From NCBI GenBank assembly GCA_038199755.1, contig JBBPYR010000062.1:1-25202 (forward strand): a DNA stretch of 25,202 nucleotides, written 5' to 3'. This document shows positions 8,019 to 15,491 of the stretch, one piece after another; position 1 is the first letter of the stretch; every line of letters begins with the position of its first letter. The notes below the pieces were generated by a model. It was not told the origin of the DNA. It was given only the letters and a program-made list of their open reading frames with translations, and made no database searches. The position numbers were made by a program, and so were the translations under genes. The stretch comes from JBBPYR01 sp038199755. GTDB lineage: Bacteria; Chloroflexota; Ktedonobacteria; Ktedonobacterales; Ktedonobacteraceae.

Positions 8019-9581
8019 TTACAACGGCAAGGTAAACACAATACGCGCACCCGCACCCTGCGCGTTTTCTGCCCACACCCTGCCGCCGTGGGCCTCAATG
8101 ATGGCGCGCACAATTGCCAAGCCCAGGCCACTGCCCCCAGTCGCGGAGTGACGCGCGTTATCGGCACGATAGAAGCGTTCAAAGACACGCGGCAAGGCTT
8201 CTGGTGGAATACCCTCTCCCGTGTCGGTCACAGCCACATACAACTCTTGTTGCACCTGCTTCGCCTCAATAGTCACTATCCCCTCGGCGGGCGTATGACG
8301 AAGCGCATTATCACACAGATTGGAAAAGACGCGTGTCAGCATGTCAGCATCAGCCTGCACAAACGGCAAATCGAACGCGATCATATTGCGCGGTTCCACC
8401 CGCGTACGCTCGAACTCCGGCGCAAGCACCGCCAACACCTCATCGACTAATGGCGCGAGACGCACTGGCTGTCGCTTCGGCTGCAATGCTCCTGCCTCCA
8501 TCTTTGCCATCACATGCAGGTCTTTGACCAGACGGCGCAAACGCAACGTCTCGCGCACAATCGTACGACCCGTCGTCTCATAATCCTCGCGACTCTGATT
8601 CACCCCGTCTAGCAACGACTCGCCCAGACCTGCGATAGCCGTGAGCGGTGTCGCTAGATCATGGGTAACGCTCATAATCAGTTCACGCCGCCATAACTCC
8701 TGCTGCCGCAGCATCTCCACGTCGCGATTAAGTTGTGCCGCCATATCATTAAAGGTCGTCGCCAACTCGCCCAGTTCACCATGCCCATTCACTGGCACCT
8801 GCACACTATAGTCACCGGAGCCAAGCACCCGTGCCGCACTCGTCAGGCTTGCCAATGGGCGGGTAATCGTCCGTGAGAAGATGACCGCTATCACCATCGC
8901 GACCAGCACGACAATAATTGAGGCAAGCAGCACCGCCTGCCCCACTGAGGCTAAGAAGGGGGGAATCGTATTATCAGCGGTAGAGGTAGGCAGCACGATC
9001 AGCACACCCACCACAGGCGTACCACTCGACCCTTGTGCGTAAATTGGTTGCGCGATAAAAGGTCGCGGCACTAAGCGTGGCTGTTTGTTACTAACCTCAC
9101 CAACAGTACTGTTGCCGTCTGAAGCGAGGGTAAACGACTCGCGCAACTTCGCCAGATCGGGATACTGCGCACTAGGATACGCATTTGTATTCACGAAGTA
9201 GCGCAAAAATGCCAATGCAACCGTTCCCGCTCTCAATGTGCGCACGGTTGGCAAGACTGGCTTTCCCGTGGGATCAAACACAAACATCAGGTAATCTTTA
9301 TTGAGCAAGCCATTCGTGGCAATCGTTCGCAGTTCCACTTTCGACAAGCCGCTCGCCACTGCTAAGCGCATGCTATTAGTAGTGGTATAGCTCTCACCGA
9401 TGATATGTGCTTCGCTTGAGGCGATAGTAGACAAACGATCCTGTTGATCGATCCCATAAAAGTGCGTTATCGCCAGCAAGGCCGCCAGTGCCAACGAGCC
9501 AGTCGCGAACAAGACGAGCAGCATCGAGCCTAATGCCAACCGCCAGCGAATACTACTCCACCACCGTTTGAACTGAGTCAT
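8019..9581 (-). CDS. Two-TM sensor histidine kinase with HAMP domain, partner of the OmpR-type regulator
   Basis: 520 aa. TM1 about 15-40, an extracytoplasmic sensor region 41-212 of no recognised type, TM2 about 213-236 (VGQAVLLASIIVVLVAMVIAVIFS), HAMP 237-290 (RPLASLTSAARVLGSGDYSV), HisKA with His307 in MSVTHDLATPLTAI, then HATPase_c with NLCDNALRHTP (N425), DTGEGI (453-458) and GSGLGLAI (483-490). All kinase motifs are intact. The start is placed at ATG 9581, where GGAGGTGA lies 7 nt upstream; the frame is open to 9677 but that would overlap the regulator by 92 bp. It begins 4 bp after the regulator's stop, so the two are translationally coupled. It should phosphorylate that regulator in response to an envelope signal. 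Confidence 0.95.
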   Translation of the reverse strand: MTQFKRWWSSIRWRLALGSMLLVLFATGSLALAALLAITHFYGIDQQDRLSTIASSEAHIIGESYTTTNSMRLAVASGLSKVELRTIATNGLLNKDYLMFVFDPTGKPVLPTVRTLRAGTVALAFLRYFVNTNAYPSAQYPDLAKLRESFTLASDGNSTVGEVSNKQPRLVPRPFIAQPIYAQGSSGTPVVGVLIVLPTSTADNTIPPFLASVGQAVLLASIIVVLVAMVIAVIFSRTITRPLASLTSAARVLGSGDYSVQVPVNGHGELGELATTFNDMAAQLNRDVEMLRQQELWRRELIMSVTHDLATPLTAIAGLGESLLDGVNQSREDYETTGRTIVRETLRLRRLVKDLHVMAKMEAGALQPKRQPVRLAPLVDEVLAVLAPEFERTRVEPRNMIAFDLPFVQADADMLTRVFSNLCDNALRHTPAEGIVTIEAKQVQQELYVAVTDTGEGIPPEALPRVFERFYRADNARHSATGGSGLGLAIVRAIIEAHGGRVWAENAQGAGARIVFTLPL

Positions 9582-9585
9582 CGCA

Positions 9586-10362
9586 TCACCTCCACGGCGA
9601 CGCCATTGGTCGCGGCTTTTGCTCAAAGCGATAGCCCACGCGCCACACCGTTTTGATATAACGCTGTTCGGGGTCAAGCTCTATTTTTTTCCTGAGTGCG
9701 CTCATATGCACATCAATAGTATGGCCGTCGCCCAGATAATCATAGCCCCACACCTTATTCATCAATATCTCGCGTGTAAAAACCCGATCCGGCGATTGCG
9801 CTAATAAGGCCAACAAGTCAAACTCGGTTGGTGTCAAAGCTACTTCTTTTCCGTTCACCTCAACGCGCCGCGCCCCCAAGTCAACCGTCAAACCAGGAAA
9901 ATACATCACCGCAGCCGCTTCCTCGTTTGCATCGCCTGCCTGCGCCACAGCCCCGGCAGCACCAGCAGCATCGCCATTGCTCTCAGCACCTACAGACTTA
10001 CTTGTGCGACGCAAAATCGCACGCACACGGCTCACCAGTTCGCGTGGATTAAACGGCTTGACCAGGTAATCATCCGCCCCTAGATCAAGCCCTGTGATAC
10101 GGTCTTCCTCTCCACTACGTGCCGTCAACATCAGAATAGGCGTATTTGACCACGCCCGAATGCGCCGACACACCTCAAAACCATCTATCGCGGGCAACAT
10201 AATATCTAAAATTACCAGATCAGGGTGCTCACGTGCATGCAACGCGAGGCCGTCGGCACCATCCTTCGCGACCACGACCGTATAACCAGCATCCTTCAAG
10301 TACAAATTTATGAGATGAACAATACCATCTTCATCTTCAATAACCAGAATTTTTTGCGACAT
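9586..10362 (-). CDS. OmpR/PhoB-family response regulator
   Basis: 258 aa. Receiver domain 1-118 with acidic pocket Glu9/Asp10/Asp12, phospho-accepting Asp53 (VILDIMLP), Thr80 and Lys102, then an unusually long Ala/Gly-rich linker (about 122-150, GDAAGAAGAVAQAGDANEE), then a winged-helix DNA-binding domain about 153-246 (LTPTEFDLLALLAQSPDRVF, GDGHTIDVHMSALRKKIE, WRVGYRF). Family members bind tandem direct repeats near promoters. It is the first gene of the pair with the sensor kinase starting 4 bp downstream. Just upstream of its own start are three 11-bp direct repeats (10402-10434), a possible autoregulatory site. ATG 10362 has AGGATGAG directly upstream. Target genes are unknown, although the secreted-protein gene at 10678 is divergent from it and could be one. 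Confidence 0.96.
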   Translation of the reverse strand: MSQKILVIEDEDGIVHLINLYLKDAGYTVVVAKDGADGLALHAREHPDLVILDIMLPAIDGFEVCRRIRAWSNTPILMLTARSGEEDRITGLDLGADDYLVKPFNPRELVSRVRAILRRTSKSVGAESNGDAAGAAGAVAQAGDANEEAAAVMYFPGLTVDLGARRVEVNGKEVALTPTEFDLLALLAQSPDRVFTREILMNKVWGYDYLGDGHTIDVHMSALRKKIELDPEQRYIKTVWRVGYRFEQKPRPMASPWR

Positions 10363-10401
10363 ATCTCATCCTGAGCAGGGCAGCAGTAAACGAATACACC
10401 A

Positions 10402-10434
10402 ACAATGCCCCGACAATGCCCCGACAATGACGCG
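10402..10434 (-). promoter_or_regulatory. Three tandem 11-bp direct repeats upstream of the response regulator
   Basis: Units at 10402-10412 and 10413-10423 are identical (ACAATGCCCCG) and the third at 10424-10434 differs at two or three positions (ACAATGACGCG). They lie 40-72 bp upstream of the regulator's start. An 11-bp period puts each unit on one face of the helix, the arrangement that PhoB/OmpR-type regulators commonly bind. Autoregulation is inferred, not shown. Confidence 0.45.
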
Positions 10435-10601
10435 GGAAGGAGACATCTTCTTCCACGCTCACCACTATTTTCTATAATGGTAGCACACGTATGAGCAAGA
10501 ATACACTCTATTTCGCTACTTTATACAGCCTCGGCGCCAAGTTTGAGCAAATCTTGAGGATTGCAAGAAGATTTATTAACTCCTGTGAACTATGCTATGG
10601 C

Positions 10602-10623
10602 TGTCACACAAAAGGGTGTGACA
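10602..10623. promoter_or_regulatory. 8-bp inverted repeat upstream of the secreted-protein gene
   Basis: TGTCACAC (10602-10609) and GTGTGACA (10616-10623) with a 6-nt spacer, 55 bp before the start at 10678. The size suits a dimeric repressor or activator site, but a chance small palindrome is possible. Confidence 0.35.
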
Positions 10624-10677
10624 AATACACAAAAAACATTTCTATAAAAACTTCTCAATCAAAGGGAGACAAATACA

Positions 10678-11352
10678 ATGAAAAAGTTTCTTCTCATCGC
10701 TGGTGGATCTGCAGCTCTGCTTTTGAGCATTCTTTTCGGAGCATTCTTCGCGGGCCCATTGTTCGCCTCGGCCAGCACAAAACCAGCCACCACCACAACG
10801 ACGCAACCCAATGCGAAGCCCAATCCCTACTGTGAACAATATCAGCAGGACCTGGCGAAGCGGCTCGGCGTCTCCGTCAGCACACTACAACAAGACCGCA
10901 AGGGTGCCTTCGAGGATGTGCTGGCACAACAGGTTAAAGATGGCAAACTGACACAGGCTCAGGCCGATGCAATCAAGCAGCGTGTCGAATCACATCAGGC
11001 ATGCACAGGCAACCATTTTGTCTATCGCGGTCTTGTCATCAAGCAATTCCTGCACAAGTACCGCAGTGACATCATCACTCAAGTTGCAACCGGTCTACAC
11101 CTGAGCGCGGATCAGCTCACCAGCCAGTTGAAAGCAGGTAAAAGCTTGAATGAGATCGCGCAAGCTCAGAAGGTATCAACCGCTGACCTGCATACCATCG
11201 TTCTCAACGCGGTCAGCAACGACGTGAACAAAGCGGTCAGTGCTGGCGACCTCACCCAGGCACAGGGCACTGACATTAACCAATTCCTGAAGAACCATCC
11301 AAACTATGTCGACCACCTCCTGAAGCGCGAATTTGGTAAAAACGCGCACTAA
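10678..11352 (+). CDS. Secreted or membrane-anchored protein with two helical repeat units (paralogue 1 of 3)
   Basis: 224 aa. N-terminal signal peptide or anchor (about 4-32, ending AFFAGPLFASAS), a Thr/Pro-rich linker, then two helical units. Unit 1 (51-109) is bracketed by Cys52 and Cys109 and contains LAKRLGVSVSTL and VKDGKLTQAQAD, which resembles DUF2680-type segments. Unit 2 (about 128-215) contains GLHLSADQLTSQLKAGKSL, NEIAQAQKVSTADL and AVSAGDLTQAQ. Cys52 and Cys109 could form a disulfide outside the cell. Paralogues lie at 14023 and 14979. The ribosome site is GGGAG, 9 nt before the ATG. It is a single-gene unit that ends at a 64-bp palindrome shared with the opposing receiver gene. 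Its function is unknown; a cell-surface or spore-coat role is a guess. Confidence 0.88.
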   Translation: MKKFLLIAGGSAALLLSILFGAFFAGPLFASASTKPATTTTTQPNAKPNPYCEQYQQDLAKRLGVSVSTLQQDRKGAFEDVLAQQVKDGKLTQAQADAIKQRVESHQACTGNHFVYRGLVIKQFLHKYRSDIITQVATGLHLSADQLTSQLKAGKSLNEIAQAQKVSTADLHTIVLNAVSNDVNKAVSAGDLTQAQGTDINQFLKNHPNYVDHLLKREFGKNAH

Positions 11353-11358
11353 GAGGAA

Positions 11359-11422
11359 TAACAGGCACAGCAAGAGGGAAAGCGCACCACGTGGTGCGCT
11401 TTCCCTCTTGCTGTGCCTGTTA
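11359..11422. terminator. 64-bp perfect palindrome between convergent genes
   Basis: Arms 11359-11390 and 11391-11422 are 32 nt each, perfectly complementary, with no spacer. The right end includes the stop codon (11420-11422) of the minus-strand receiver gene, and the left end lies 7 bp after the stop of the plus-strand secreted-protein gene. No U-tract follows on either side. It can serve as a bidirectional 3'-end hairpin. Confidence 0.85.
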
Positions 11423-11800
11423 GTGCAAATGCTGCTCCACCATCGCGAGCAAATCATCGATATCAAACGGTTTTGCCAGAAAATCATTAGCACCCACATC
11501 CTTGACCGATTGTCTCGCATTAGGATGGGCGGAAATCATGATGATGGGAATATGCTTCGTATTCTCTTGACTCTTCAGTCGTTGACAGATGGTACGCCCA
11601 TCCCTACCAGAGAGCAGCACATCGAGGATGATCAGGTGCGGCAAATGGCCGTTCGTATCACGCAGGTTTTCTGCGTACTCCCCCTTCTCTGTGATTGTCA
11701 CATTATAACCAGCATCTTGCAGTGTCATTTGCAGCGCATCTAATATATCAGGATCATCATCGACGACGAGGATCTTTTTAGGCTGAGCCTGTACTTTCAT
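11420..11800 (-). CDS. Single-domain response regulator (CheY-like receiver)
   Basis: 126 aa, receiver domain only. Acidic triad Asp14-16 (LVVDDDPDI), phospho-accepting Asp60 (LIILDVLLSGRDG), Ser90 in the Thr/Ser position (IIMISAHP) and Lys110 (FLAKPF) are all present. There is no output domain, so it must act by protein contact or as an intermediate in a phosphorelay. Its start overlaps the stop of the upstream GAF-GAF histidine kinase (4 bp), so the two are translationally coupled and are surely cognate. The stop codon lies inside the 64-bp palindrome. Confidence 0.95.
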   Translation of the reverse strand: MKVQAQPKKILVVDDDPDILDALQMTLQDAGYNVTITEKGEYAENLRDTNGHLPHLIILDVLLSGRDGRTICQRLKSQENTKHIPIIMISAHPNARQSVKDVGANDFLAKPFDIDDLLAMVEQHLH

Positions 11801-13647
11801 ATTATCGCGTTCTCTTTGTCTAGAGGGCTTGCACTATTTTTACGTTGGGCTGGAGCATATGGTAGTGAAAAACCAAATATCGAGCCTTTCCCTTTCTCAC
11901 TAACAACGCTCATAGTCCCCTCATGTCGTGTCACAATTTCATGCACAATATGCAACCCGATGCCCAAGCCAGGATAGGTCTTTTCCGCTGGGTCGTTGAC
12001 GCGGTAAAAACGATCAAAAATATGTGGCAAATGTGCCTGCTCCATCCCAATCCCAAAATCCTGCACCCTCACTACCACTCGCTCTTGTTCTGACGAGACA
12101 GAAACAAGAACCTCATCGGCATCCGGCGAATATTTCACAGCGTTCGTTAACAGATTCGTCATGACCTGCCCAATACGCTCAGCATCACCCCAAACAAGCT
12201 GCATACACGTGCCCTCAATACGTATCTGATGCTGTGCTGTAGTTGCTTGTACATGTTCGACTTTTTCTTTGATCACCTCATTCAAATCGAATGCTTCCTC
12301 TTGAAACGTCAATTTACCAAGTTCCATCCGTGACACATCTAGTAAGTCTGCAATAAGGGAGGTGAGTTTCGTTACTTGCGCGTCCATCTTCAGCACAGCA
12401 CGGACCATGCCTTCCTCACCCAATTTCGTCAATTGCTTCCTCAGAATTTGAGTATATAACTTGAGGCTGGTAATCGGAGTCTTCAACTCATGTGAGGCGG
12501 TGGCAATAAACTCGTCACGTAAATGAACCGCTTGCTGCGCTTGCTGATAAAGCCAAGCATTATCGATAGCCATAGCAGCCTGACTCGCCAGTTCCTCTGC
12601 CATCGATAAATCGGTGGAGCTAAAATGCCTGCCCGACTCTGCTGAAACAAACGTTATTGCACCAATTGCTTTCCCCTGCACCAGTAGAGGGACAATCATG
12701 GTAGAGGTAAAGCCGATTTTTCTCACCAGCATCAGCTCTTCTTCATTATGGGACACCGCGACCAGCAGATCATCAGATATGTCAGCATAAAATTCTGAGC
12801 ATCCTGTTCGCAACACATTTGGCAAGCCATAGCTACTCTGCGGGTCAGGCGGATTGCTCCGACGCAGTTCTTCAGCCCACTGCACCTTCTTAGGATCAAC
12901 ATGCGCAACCGCCAATTGCTCTATGTGGTGCTCCACCTTCATGTCTACTGAACACCAATCAGCAATGTGTGGCACCGCAAGCCGCGCTACATTCTTCAAG
13001 GTTGTCTGATAATCAAGCGATGAGGCAAGCAGCTTTCCTGCTTCAGAGAGAAAGCGCAGATGCTGCTCTATTTGCTTTCTCTCAGCAATTTCTGCTTGCG
13101 CTTCCTCATAAAGACGGGCATTATCAAGAGCGAGTGCAATACGTTGTGCAATCTCCTGGGCGAATAACAGATCATCTTCCTCATAATGCCGCCCCGACTG
13201 AATTGAGGATAAAACAATTGCTCCGACTGTCTTGCCATGGGCAAGCATGGGCACACCCATATATGACTTGAGGCCAAGTGCCTGTAAGACGGCCAGCAAT
13301 TCAGGATTCTCTCGGTACATTTCGAGCACGTTCTCGGAAACATCGCTTATCAATTCTGCCTTACCAGTATTTAGAAGCTTCGGCAAGCCATACGTGGTAT
13401 TGGGCAAATCTTTATATTGTTCGTACAGAGCCCGGACAAGGTCATTTTTTTCAGGGTCAATATGGTTTACGGTTACTTCTTTAATCTGTTGCTGCTCGTC
13501 AACTAGGGCGATGCGACAATAATCAGCCTGAGTTGGTACCAGCAGATGAGCAATATCTTGCAAAGTGATATGATGATCAAGGGAAGAGGCAAGTAAAGAA
13601 CTTACATCAGTAAGCAACCGCAGTCTTTCCTCAGCTTGTGTTAACAT
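11797..13647 (-). CDS. Soluble GAF-GAF sensor histidine kinase
   Basis: 616 aa with no membrane helix. Two GAF domains, about 8-180 and 195-368, that look like an internal duplication (LLTDVSSLLASSLDHHITLQ against LSEAGKLLASSLDYQTTLKN; YGLPKLLNTG against YGLPNVLRTG). Then HisKA with His386 (TASHELKTPITSLKLY), and HATPase_c with NLLTNAVKYSP (N502), DFGIGM (530-535) and PGLGIGLHIV. The kinase core is complete. GAF domains of this kind bind small ligands, nucleotides, heme or bilins; no chromophore Cys motif stands out. ATG 13647 has GAGGTG 7 nt upstream. It is coupled by a 4-bp overlap to the receiver gene and probably transcribed from the promoter at 13692-13720. Confidence 0.95.
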   Translation of the reverse strand: MLTQAEERLRLLTDVSSLLASSLDHHITLQDIAHLLVPTQADYCRIALVDEQQQIKEVTVNHIDPEKNDLVRALYEQYKDLPNTTYGLPKLLNTGKAELISDVSENVLEMYRENPELLAVLQALGLKSYMGVPMLAHGKTVGAIVLSSIQSGRHYEEDDLLFAQEIAQRIALALDNARLYEEAQAEIAERKQIEQHLRFLSEAGKLLASSLDYQTTLKNVARLAVPHIADWCSVDMKVEHHIEQLAVAHVDPKKVQWAEELRRSNPPDPQSSYGLPNVLRTGCSEFYADISDDLLVAVSHNEEELMLVRKIGFTSTMIVPLLVQGKAIGAITFVSAESGRHFSSTDLSMAEELASQAAMAIDNAWLYQQAQQAVHLRDEFIATASHELKTPITSLKLYTQILRKQLTKLGEEGMVRAVLKMDAQVTKLTSLIADLLDVSRMELGKLTFQEEAFDLNEVIKEKVEHVQATTAQHQIRIEGTCMQLVWGDAERIGQVMTNLLTNAVKYSPDADEVLVSVSSEQERVVVRVQDFGIGMEQAHLPHIFDRFYRVNDPAEKTYPGLGIGLHIVHEIVTRHEGTMSVVSEKGKGSIFGFSLPYAPAQRKNSASPLDKENAII

Positions 13648-13678
13648 CCTTTTTCACCTCACTTTACATTCAGTGCCA

Positions 13679-13720
13679 GCTATATTTTAACAATATAGCA
13701 TATATACTCATGAGATACAA
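13679..13720 (-). promoter_or_regulatory. Promoter with overlapping operator-like palindrome for the GAF kinase/receiver operon
   Basis: On the minus strand, TTGTAT (13720-13715), a 17-nt spacer and TATATT (13697-13692) form a sigma70-like promoter about 45 bp before the kinase start. An inverted repeat GCTATATT / AATATAGC (13679-13686 and 13692-13699, 5-nt spacer) has one arm covering the -10 box, so a repressor could bind there. The region is AT-rich, so chance is possible. Confidence 0.45.
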
Positions 13721-13989
13721 TGTGATACGTTTATGCTCTACAATACTGCCCTTACTACCTTTACTGATCTTTTCCCTACGAAAGTATATCATACCTTGTA
13801 CGCATTTTAGGTAACGATAGGGAGCAATAACAAGCATAATTTGATACAAATTTTACACTTCTCACAGACATTGCTGGCTCTAATCAGGTATGATTATAGA
13901 GGGTATGGGTACCTCGCACAAACTATCCTTATCCACCCGCTTAACCAACGCCGGATAATCATTTCCAGGTTCCACAGACGGACAAAAGA

Positions 13990-14013
13990 ACAGAAGGACA
14001 GAAGGACAGAAGG
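13990..14013 (+). repeat. Three perfect 8-bp tandem repeats at the ribosome-binding region
   Basis: ACAGAAGG occurs three times back to back (13990-13997, 13998-14005, 14006-14013), and AAGG in the last copy is the presumed Shine-Dalgarno element, 9 nt before the ATG at 14023. The array could change length by slippage and so change the distance from promoter to ribosome site. Confidence 0.8.
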
Positions 14014-14022
14014 ATAGAATTT

Positions 14023-14760
14023 ATGAAGAAATTAGGCATGATAGCTGGTGCTAGCGCACTGCTCGTTTTAGGTATTGTGCTCGGTGCATTCTTTGCCGGG
14101 CCACTCCTTGCCTCGGCCAGCAGCACCAGCACGGCTAGCACGAGCAGCCAACATACAAGTATAACCGCCGCCAGCACTCCTAGTGCCGATACCATAAGTC
14201 AATACTGCAATGACTATATGACAAGCCTCGCCAAACGCTTGAACATCTCCGCTGATACCCTCAATAAGGCGCAGCAGGGGGCACTGGAAGACGTGCTAGC
14301 AAAGCTCGTCAAGGATGGCAAACTGACACAAGCCCAGGCCGACAAGCTCAAAACCCACATCGCCGACGTTGCACAATGCAACTTCAAAGACCTGGGGAAG
14401 GGCACTAACAGTGGCAAACAAGTCAACATGCAAAATCTGCAAAAATATATGACGGTCATCGCCAATGATGTTTCTAGAGACCTTCACCTCAGCACGACTG
14501 ATCTGCAAGCCAAGCTCCAGTCTGGCCAGACGCTGAGCGCAATTGCGAAAGCGCAAGGAGTAAGCGAAACAGCACTGCAAACAAGCGTGAAGAATGCTAT
14601 CCAGGATGCGCTCAAACAGGCCGTGGCCAATGGCGACCTGACTCAGGCGCAAGCCGACCAATTCTCGCAGCAGTTCGCGAGCAACCCCCAATTTGTAGAG
14701 AAAATGCTCAATCGGCCTTTTAAGCAAGGTGCCCCCGGCATGGCACCTACGAATCAATAG
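14023..14760 (+). CDS. Secreted or membrane-anchored protein with two helical repeat units (paralogue 2 of 3)
   Basis: 245 aa. The signal peptide or anchor is nearly the same as in the gene at 10678 (GAFFAGPLLASAS), followed by a Ser/Thr-rich linker (33-55). Unit 1 (61-119) has Cys62 and Cys119 with the same 57-residue spacing as paralogue 1, and SLAKRLNISADTL and VKDGKLTQAQAD. Unit 2 (about 141-228) has DLHLSTTDLQAKLQSGQTL, SAIAKAQGVSETAL and VANGDLTQAQAD. It should be exported; its function is unknown. The ATG at 14023 follows the repeated AGAAGG ribosome-site array. The gene ends 8 bp before the hairpin at 14769-14815. Paralogue 3 starts 218 bp downstream, so the two lie in tandem but probably in separate transcription units. 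Confidence 0.88.
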   Translation: MKKLGMIAGASALLVLGIVLGAFFAGPLLASASSTSTASTSSQHTSITAASTPSADTISQYCNDYMTSLAKRLNISADTLNKAQQGALEDVLAKLVKDGKLTQAQADKLKTHIADVAQCNFKDLGKGTNSGKQVNMQNLQKYMTVIANDVSRDLHLSTTDLQAKLQSGQTLSAIAKAQGVSETALQTSVKNAIQDALKQAVANGDLTQAQADQFSQQFASNPQFVEKMLNRPFKQGAPGMAPTNQ

Positions 14761-14768
14761 GGTAACGC

Positions 14769-14815
14769 GCCAACAAAAAACAGGAGGACATCGTGTCCTC
14801 CTGTTTTTTGTTGGC
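14769..14815 (+). terminator. Perfect inverted repeat after paralogue 2
   Basis: Arms 14769-14790 and 14794-14815, 22 nt each and perfect (GCCAACAAAAAACAGGAGGA...), loop TCG. It starts 8 bp after the stop at 14760. T6 lies inside the descending arm and not after it, so this is not a textbook intrinsic terminator. Confidence 0.8.
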
Positions 14816-14978
14816 ACTATGCTCATTTCTTGAGTAAAGCTTGACATTTTTCATACCTTATCTTGAACTGCAAGTATTATCCTTATGTCGGAGCATGAAA
14901 AGCATGTTCTCATCAAAACGTCTCAACACCAAATACATAGTACATCTCAATATAAAACAGCGAAAGAGTGTAAAAACA

Positions 14979-15491
14979 ATGGCAAAACGTATCCTGTTCT
15001 TTATTATAGGGGCAATTGTAGGGTTAGCAATACTAGTAGTGCTCGCTATAATCTTTCTCGTACCCTCGCTTACTTCAGCACATACAGCAACACCGACTGT
15101 GACGCCAGTTCCCAGCGTAAGCGCAACCACCACACCAAGCACCACAAAAAATCCTATGGCGCAGGCATTGAAACAATATGGACCCGATATCAAGCAGCAG
15201 ATTGCCCAGGGCTTGAAACTGACAAGCACACAACTTACAACAGAACTACGCTCCGGCAAAACGTTAAGCCAGATTGCCACCGCCCAGGGGCTTACCTCTA
15301 GCCAACTGCAAACGCTCGTGAGCAATGCCATGCAGACCGGCTTAAAGCCAGCCATTGATAGCGGCGATCTCACCCAGACGCAAGTTGACCGTTACATCAA
15401 ACGCCTCCAGAGCAATCCCCAACAACTCGACCGCCTGCTCGGTGCCCGCGCCACCAAGTCAGCAACGCCCACCGCAACGCCCGCGCAGTAA
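14979..15491 (+). CDS. Secreted or membrane-anchored protein with one helical repeat unit (paralogue 3 of 3)
   Basis: 170 aa from ATG 14979, chosen because MAKR then leads straight into a hydrophobic helix (5-29, ILFFIIGAIVGLAILVVLAIIFLV); the frame is open to 14841 but would put 46 unrelated residues before the signal. The ribosome site is weak (AAAGAGTG). A Thr/Pro/Ser-rich linker (35-57) leads to a single unit (about 66-155) matching unit 2 of the two paralogues: GLKLTSTQLTTELRSGKTL, SQIATAQGLTSSQL, IDSGDLTQTQ. The Cys-bracketed unit 1 is absent and there are no Cys residues. It may have lost unit 1, or unit 2 may be the ancestral form. Its function is unknown. Confidence 0.82.
   Translation: MAKRILFFIIGAIVGLAILVVLAIIFLVPSLTSAHTATPTVTPVPSVSATTTPSTTKNPMAQALKQYGPDIKQQIAQGLKLTSTQLTTELRSGKTLSQIATAQGLTSSQLQTLVSNAMQTGLKPAIDSGDLTQTQVDRYIKRLQSNPQQLDRLLGARATKSATPTATPAQ

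Larger units (their letters stand above)
10363..10677. other. Divergent intergenic region between response regulator and secreted-protein gene
   Basis: 315 bp. It holds the three 11-bp direct repeats (10402-10434) and an inverted repeat at 10602-10623. A TATAAT at 10473-10478 (plus) and a weak TTGCTC-N16-TATAGA on the minus strand (its -10 at 10476-10471) suggest overlapping divergent promoters, but the -35 boxes are poor. No gene is visible here. Confidence 0.5.
13648..14022. other. AT-rich divergent intergenic region
   Basis: 375 bp between the GAF kinase and the second secreted-protein gene. It holds the promoter/palindrome at 13679-13720 and the tandem repeat at 13990-14013. A TATGAT occurs near 13888, but without a convincing -35. 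I see no gene or structured RNA in it. Confidence 0.5.

Noticed and set aside
14841..14978. Longer version of the third paralogue starting at 14841
   Set aside because: The extra 46 residues are not a signal peptide and have no match in the paralogues; the hydrophobic signal follows directly after the Met at 14979.
14296..15373. Minus-strand open frames opposite the second and third exported paralogues
   Set aside because: The plus-strand proteins have signal peptides and paralogous domains; the opposite frames show neither.
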